Below are positions 61,801 through 64,000 of a stretch of DNA of 64,000 nt, in pieces. Position 1 is the first letter of the stretch. Every line of letters starts with the position of its first letter. The stretch comes from Paramecium tetraurelia. Lineage: Eukaryota; Ciliophora; Oligohymenophorea; Peniculida; Parameciidae. Under the pieces are notes generated by a model, which saw nothing but the letters and a program-made list of their open reading frames with translations, had not been told where the DNA came from and made no database searches. The DNA is taken from contig NW_001799400.1 of NCBI RefSeq assembly GCF_000165425.1, forward strand, positions 62,001 to 126,000, written 5' to 3'. The position numbers and the translations under genes were made by a program.

Positions 61801-64000
61801 ATTAGTTAATGATGCTGTCAAAATCTATAATATACAAAAAGCAGAACCTAATGTCTTGTATTCATCCTATCTCCAAGATTTGACTGAACTCTTAGCTGTT
61901 GCCATCCCCAATAAGACTAAAATTTAGATCCCAGATTGGTTAAATGCCTATCGACACTTTATTTAGATTGCTGATTTCATAAAATGTGGAAAACCCTTGT
62001 ACAATGAATAGATTGAACAAATTAATGAAATGTTACAATCCAATCAATGGGATCAATTGATATACATGCAAGGATTGCCTTGTGATATCCAAGATGTATT
62101 ACAAGAGTAATTAGTCAGAATATTAAATCCTGCTGTTGACATATTTAGAAAGTAAAATCAAGCTATTGTTCTGATTGATGGATTTTAATAATTAAATTTG
62201 GAGAATGTTGAAATACAGTTGCCTCCTGAACCTGTCTAGGAAGCTGTAAAACTATGGCAATGTGAAATGTGCACTTTTGCTCATAATGTCTGGGATTCCA
62301 CCTAATGTGCTATATGTGAAAATCCAGCACCAGCCAACAAAGTTCCTTATAAAGAAAATGAAGATTAATCTTAACAATTAGAATAACAATCAGTTTAAGT
62401 CAACGTCGACGAAGAAGACGAAAAGGCTGACAAAAGAGAAAGGCAGTTCTTTGATGACCTAATAGAAAGGATTCAGGATAAGATTAAAAGATATTATACT
62501 GAAAGACAAAGTGAGAAGGAATAAAAAATGAAACAAATCAATCTAGCAATTGAAGCATAATAAAATCTATTAAAATAACTCAATAGATAATAAGAAAAGA
62601 AATAAAAATAGTAAGTATATAAATCTAAGTTACAATAACCTAAATAGCCATAAATACAATTGCAATAATAAAAAATACAAGAGTGCCAATAAAAATTGCA
62701 ATAACTCACATCTGAATTATAAGAATTATAGAATGCCAAACTTGAAAACACTTTCTAAATCTATTCTGGCAAATAAATCCTTGAAAAAGCTGCAACCTTC
62801 TTACAAGAATTCCTCTAAAACAGATTAGAATATTTCAGAGCATAAATCAATCCGAAGTATTTAGAAGAAATTGGTAGCATGGATGCAATAGAAAGCTGGA
62901 AATATTTGGAAAAATAGGGTTATGATCTCCATTATTAATTAGTACAAAATCCAAATAAAATTCAAATCTTACCCATTTAATAGATGAAACATCTCCTTAA
63001 ATTAATCGAATTCGAAATTTGCAAAGAAACCAAGGCTGTAAGAACTTACAATCCAAAAAGAATTAGGAATCTAATAGATGAATAAGCTATAAATTATCAA
63101 GATTTCATCAACTGTTTAACTAAATATTAAGATCTTGTTAATGCTCCAATATATGTTATTAGGTAGTCCTGGGCTATAATAAAACTCTTCAATCGATACT
63201 TAGAGACTTGCGGACAATTTATTAATATGGATGTTCCTATTGGTACATCATAAGAATTCTAATAACGCACAATCTTCCTATCTATGGGCGATTATATGCA
63301 GGTCTTAAGACAGCTTTGTATGACTCCTACAAAAGTGGATATAGTTTAGAGAGTTCTCAATAAAACAAGTATTAGCAGAGATTCTCCTCCCAAGATCAAT
63401 GTAGAACGTATTCGTTTGGCAAATCGTAATGGGAAAACAAATCAATAGGATTTCCTATTCACTATGGCCTATGAATAGATGAAAAATATACCTCCTACTC
63501 TGTTAAGACCTATAAAACCACAAGGAACTGATCCATTCTTAGCTTTCGAGGTCAATTTCAGGGGTGAGGATGTTTAGGGAGAGAGTGGACCGTATAGACA
63601 ATTTTTTGCCGATATTAGCAAGGAATTATAATCTTCATAATTGTTATTATATCCTTCAACCAACAATCAAGCGAAATTAGGAAACCATAAAGATAAATTT
63701 GTTCTAAATCCTAGTGCAAGATCCAATTTCTATTTACACTTGTATGAATTCCTGGGAATTTTGATGGCAATTGCAAATCAGAACTGCCACTCACTTCTCC
63801 TTGGATTTACCATCAATATTTTGGAAATAAATAGTAGGTGAGAAAATCACATTTGAAGACATTGAACAAATTGATGCAACCATGTGCAACTTAATTAATT
63901 TTATGTAGGAATGTCCTGAATCAACCTTTGAAGAGAATATTTTCGAAAATTGGGTTACTCTGAGAACTGATAAAAGTGTACAGGAATTAAAAGAAGTAAT
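52894..64000 (+). CDS. giant HECT-type E3 ubiquitin ligase (3' end outside window)
   Basis: More than 3,600 aa are present. Introns lie at 53103-53128 and 53278-53303; the following 10 kb has no in-frame TGA until about 63.8 kb. Visible parts: a UBA-like segment near 54.3 kb (FQGYFSKAEISKALNLNKND), an all-beta block at about 56.2 kb (FSPSGQVRN, RWGFKITIRPVYG), long Gln-rich helical regions, a RanBP2-type zinc finger at about 62.26-62.33 kb (LWQCEMCTFAHNVWDSTQC), and the start of a HECT domain (NFRGEDVQGESGPYRQFFAD, YEFLGILMAIA). HECT ligases take ubiquitin onto a C-terminal Cys, which lies beyond the edge. The layout recalls large HERC/HECTD-type enzymes. Near 63.77 kb the frame shifts by one base; the shifted frame gives the expected LDLPSIFWKQIVGEK. 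Confidence 0.92.

Noticed and set aside
62494-62751. Tyr/Cys-rich minus strand ORF
   Set aside because: Antisense of the Gln-rich coiled region of the HECT gene, where TAA/CAA repeats read as Tyr/Cys-rich in the reverse frame.

Overview
The window looks like a piece of macronuclear genome from a Paramecium (probably the aurelia group). TAA and TAG appear in frame throughout conserved genes and read as glutamine, and only TGA ends genes. Nearly every conserved gene is broken by tiny introns (mostly 22-29 nt, usually GTA...TAG) whose removal restores family-typical protein sequence. Intergenic gaps are short (10-250 bp is common) and AT-rich. Standard-code ORFs longer than about 60 codons are therefore nearly all fragments or shadows. 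The gene models here were rebuilt by hand with TGA as the only stop and with tiny introns spliced out; for almost all of them the spliced length is a whole number of codons.

Layout. 1-5.1 kb: a protein with two cyclic-nucleotide-binding domains (+), a small basic protein (-), and two tandem paralogous secreted Cys-rich proteins (-). 5.8-11.3 kb: a large type I membrane protein and an Obg-family GTPase. 11.6-20.5 kb: a CFAP43/44-type ciliary WD-repeat/coiled-coil protein, a small unknown (-), a five-zinc-knuckle protein like AIR1/2 and an importin-alpha-like ARM protein. 20.5-26.6 kb: tRNA-Lys(CTT), a coiled-coil protein, a mitochondrial carrier (-) and a glycine-rich multipass membrane protein. 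26.7-30.7 kb: RanBP9/10-like SPRY-LisH-CTLH protein, an acylated MORN protein and a Rab1-like GTPase. 30.7-33.1 kb is gene-poor. 33.2-37.4 kb: a pseudokinase-MORN fusion, a small putatively myristoylated protein, an EF-hand protein, COP9 subunit CSN7 and ribosomal eL39. 38-43.2 kb: two unknown basic proteins and a TRF4-type non-canonical poly(A) polymerase with a very long N-terminal extension. 43.3-52.2 kb: ribosomal eL15, an unknown, an AAA_28-type NTPase with a CYTH-like tail, a RING-H2 protein, an unknown, ribosomal uS17 and replicative helicase subunit MCM3. 52.9-64 kb: an enormous HECT E3 ubiquitin ligase running off the right edge.

Functionally this is ordinary, dense eukaryotic housekeeping and ciliary sequence. 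I see no transposons, virus-like elements, CRISPR arrays or operons. Themes that recur are ubiquitin/CTLH/COP9 factors (RanBP9/10, CSN7, RING, HECT), translation (eL39, eL15, uS17, Obg, tRNA-Lys), nuclear RNA surveillance (AIR-like and TRF4-like, the two partner types of a TRAMP complex, 21 kb apart) and a small group of genes with N-myristoylation signals at 28-36 kb. The most interesting oddities are four places where a conserved host gene is shifted by exactly one extra base with no intron to explain it, a pseudokinase fused to MORN repeats, initiator-like T-loop bases in an elongator tRNA, a first intron placed directly after the ATG of eL39, and a pair of divergent genes with start codons only 16 bp apart. 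I did not find a convincing new multi-gene system.
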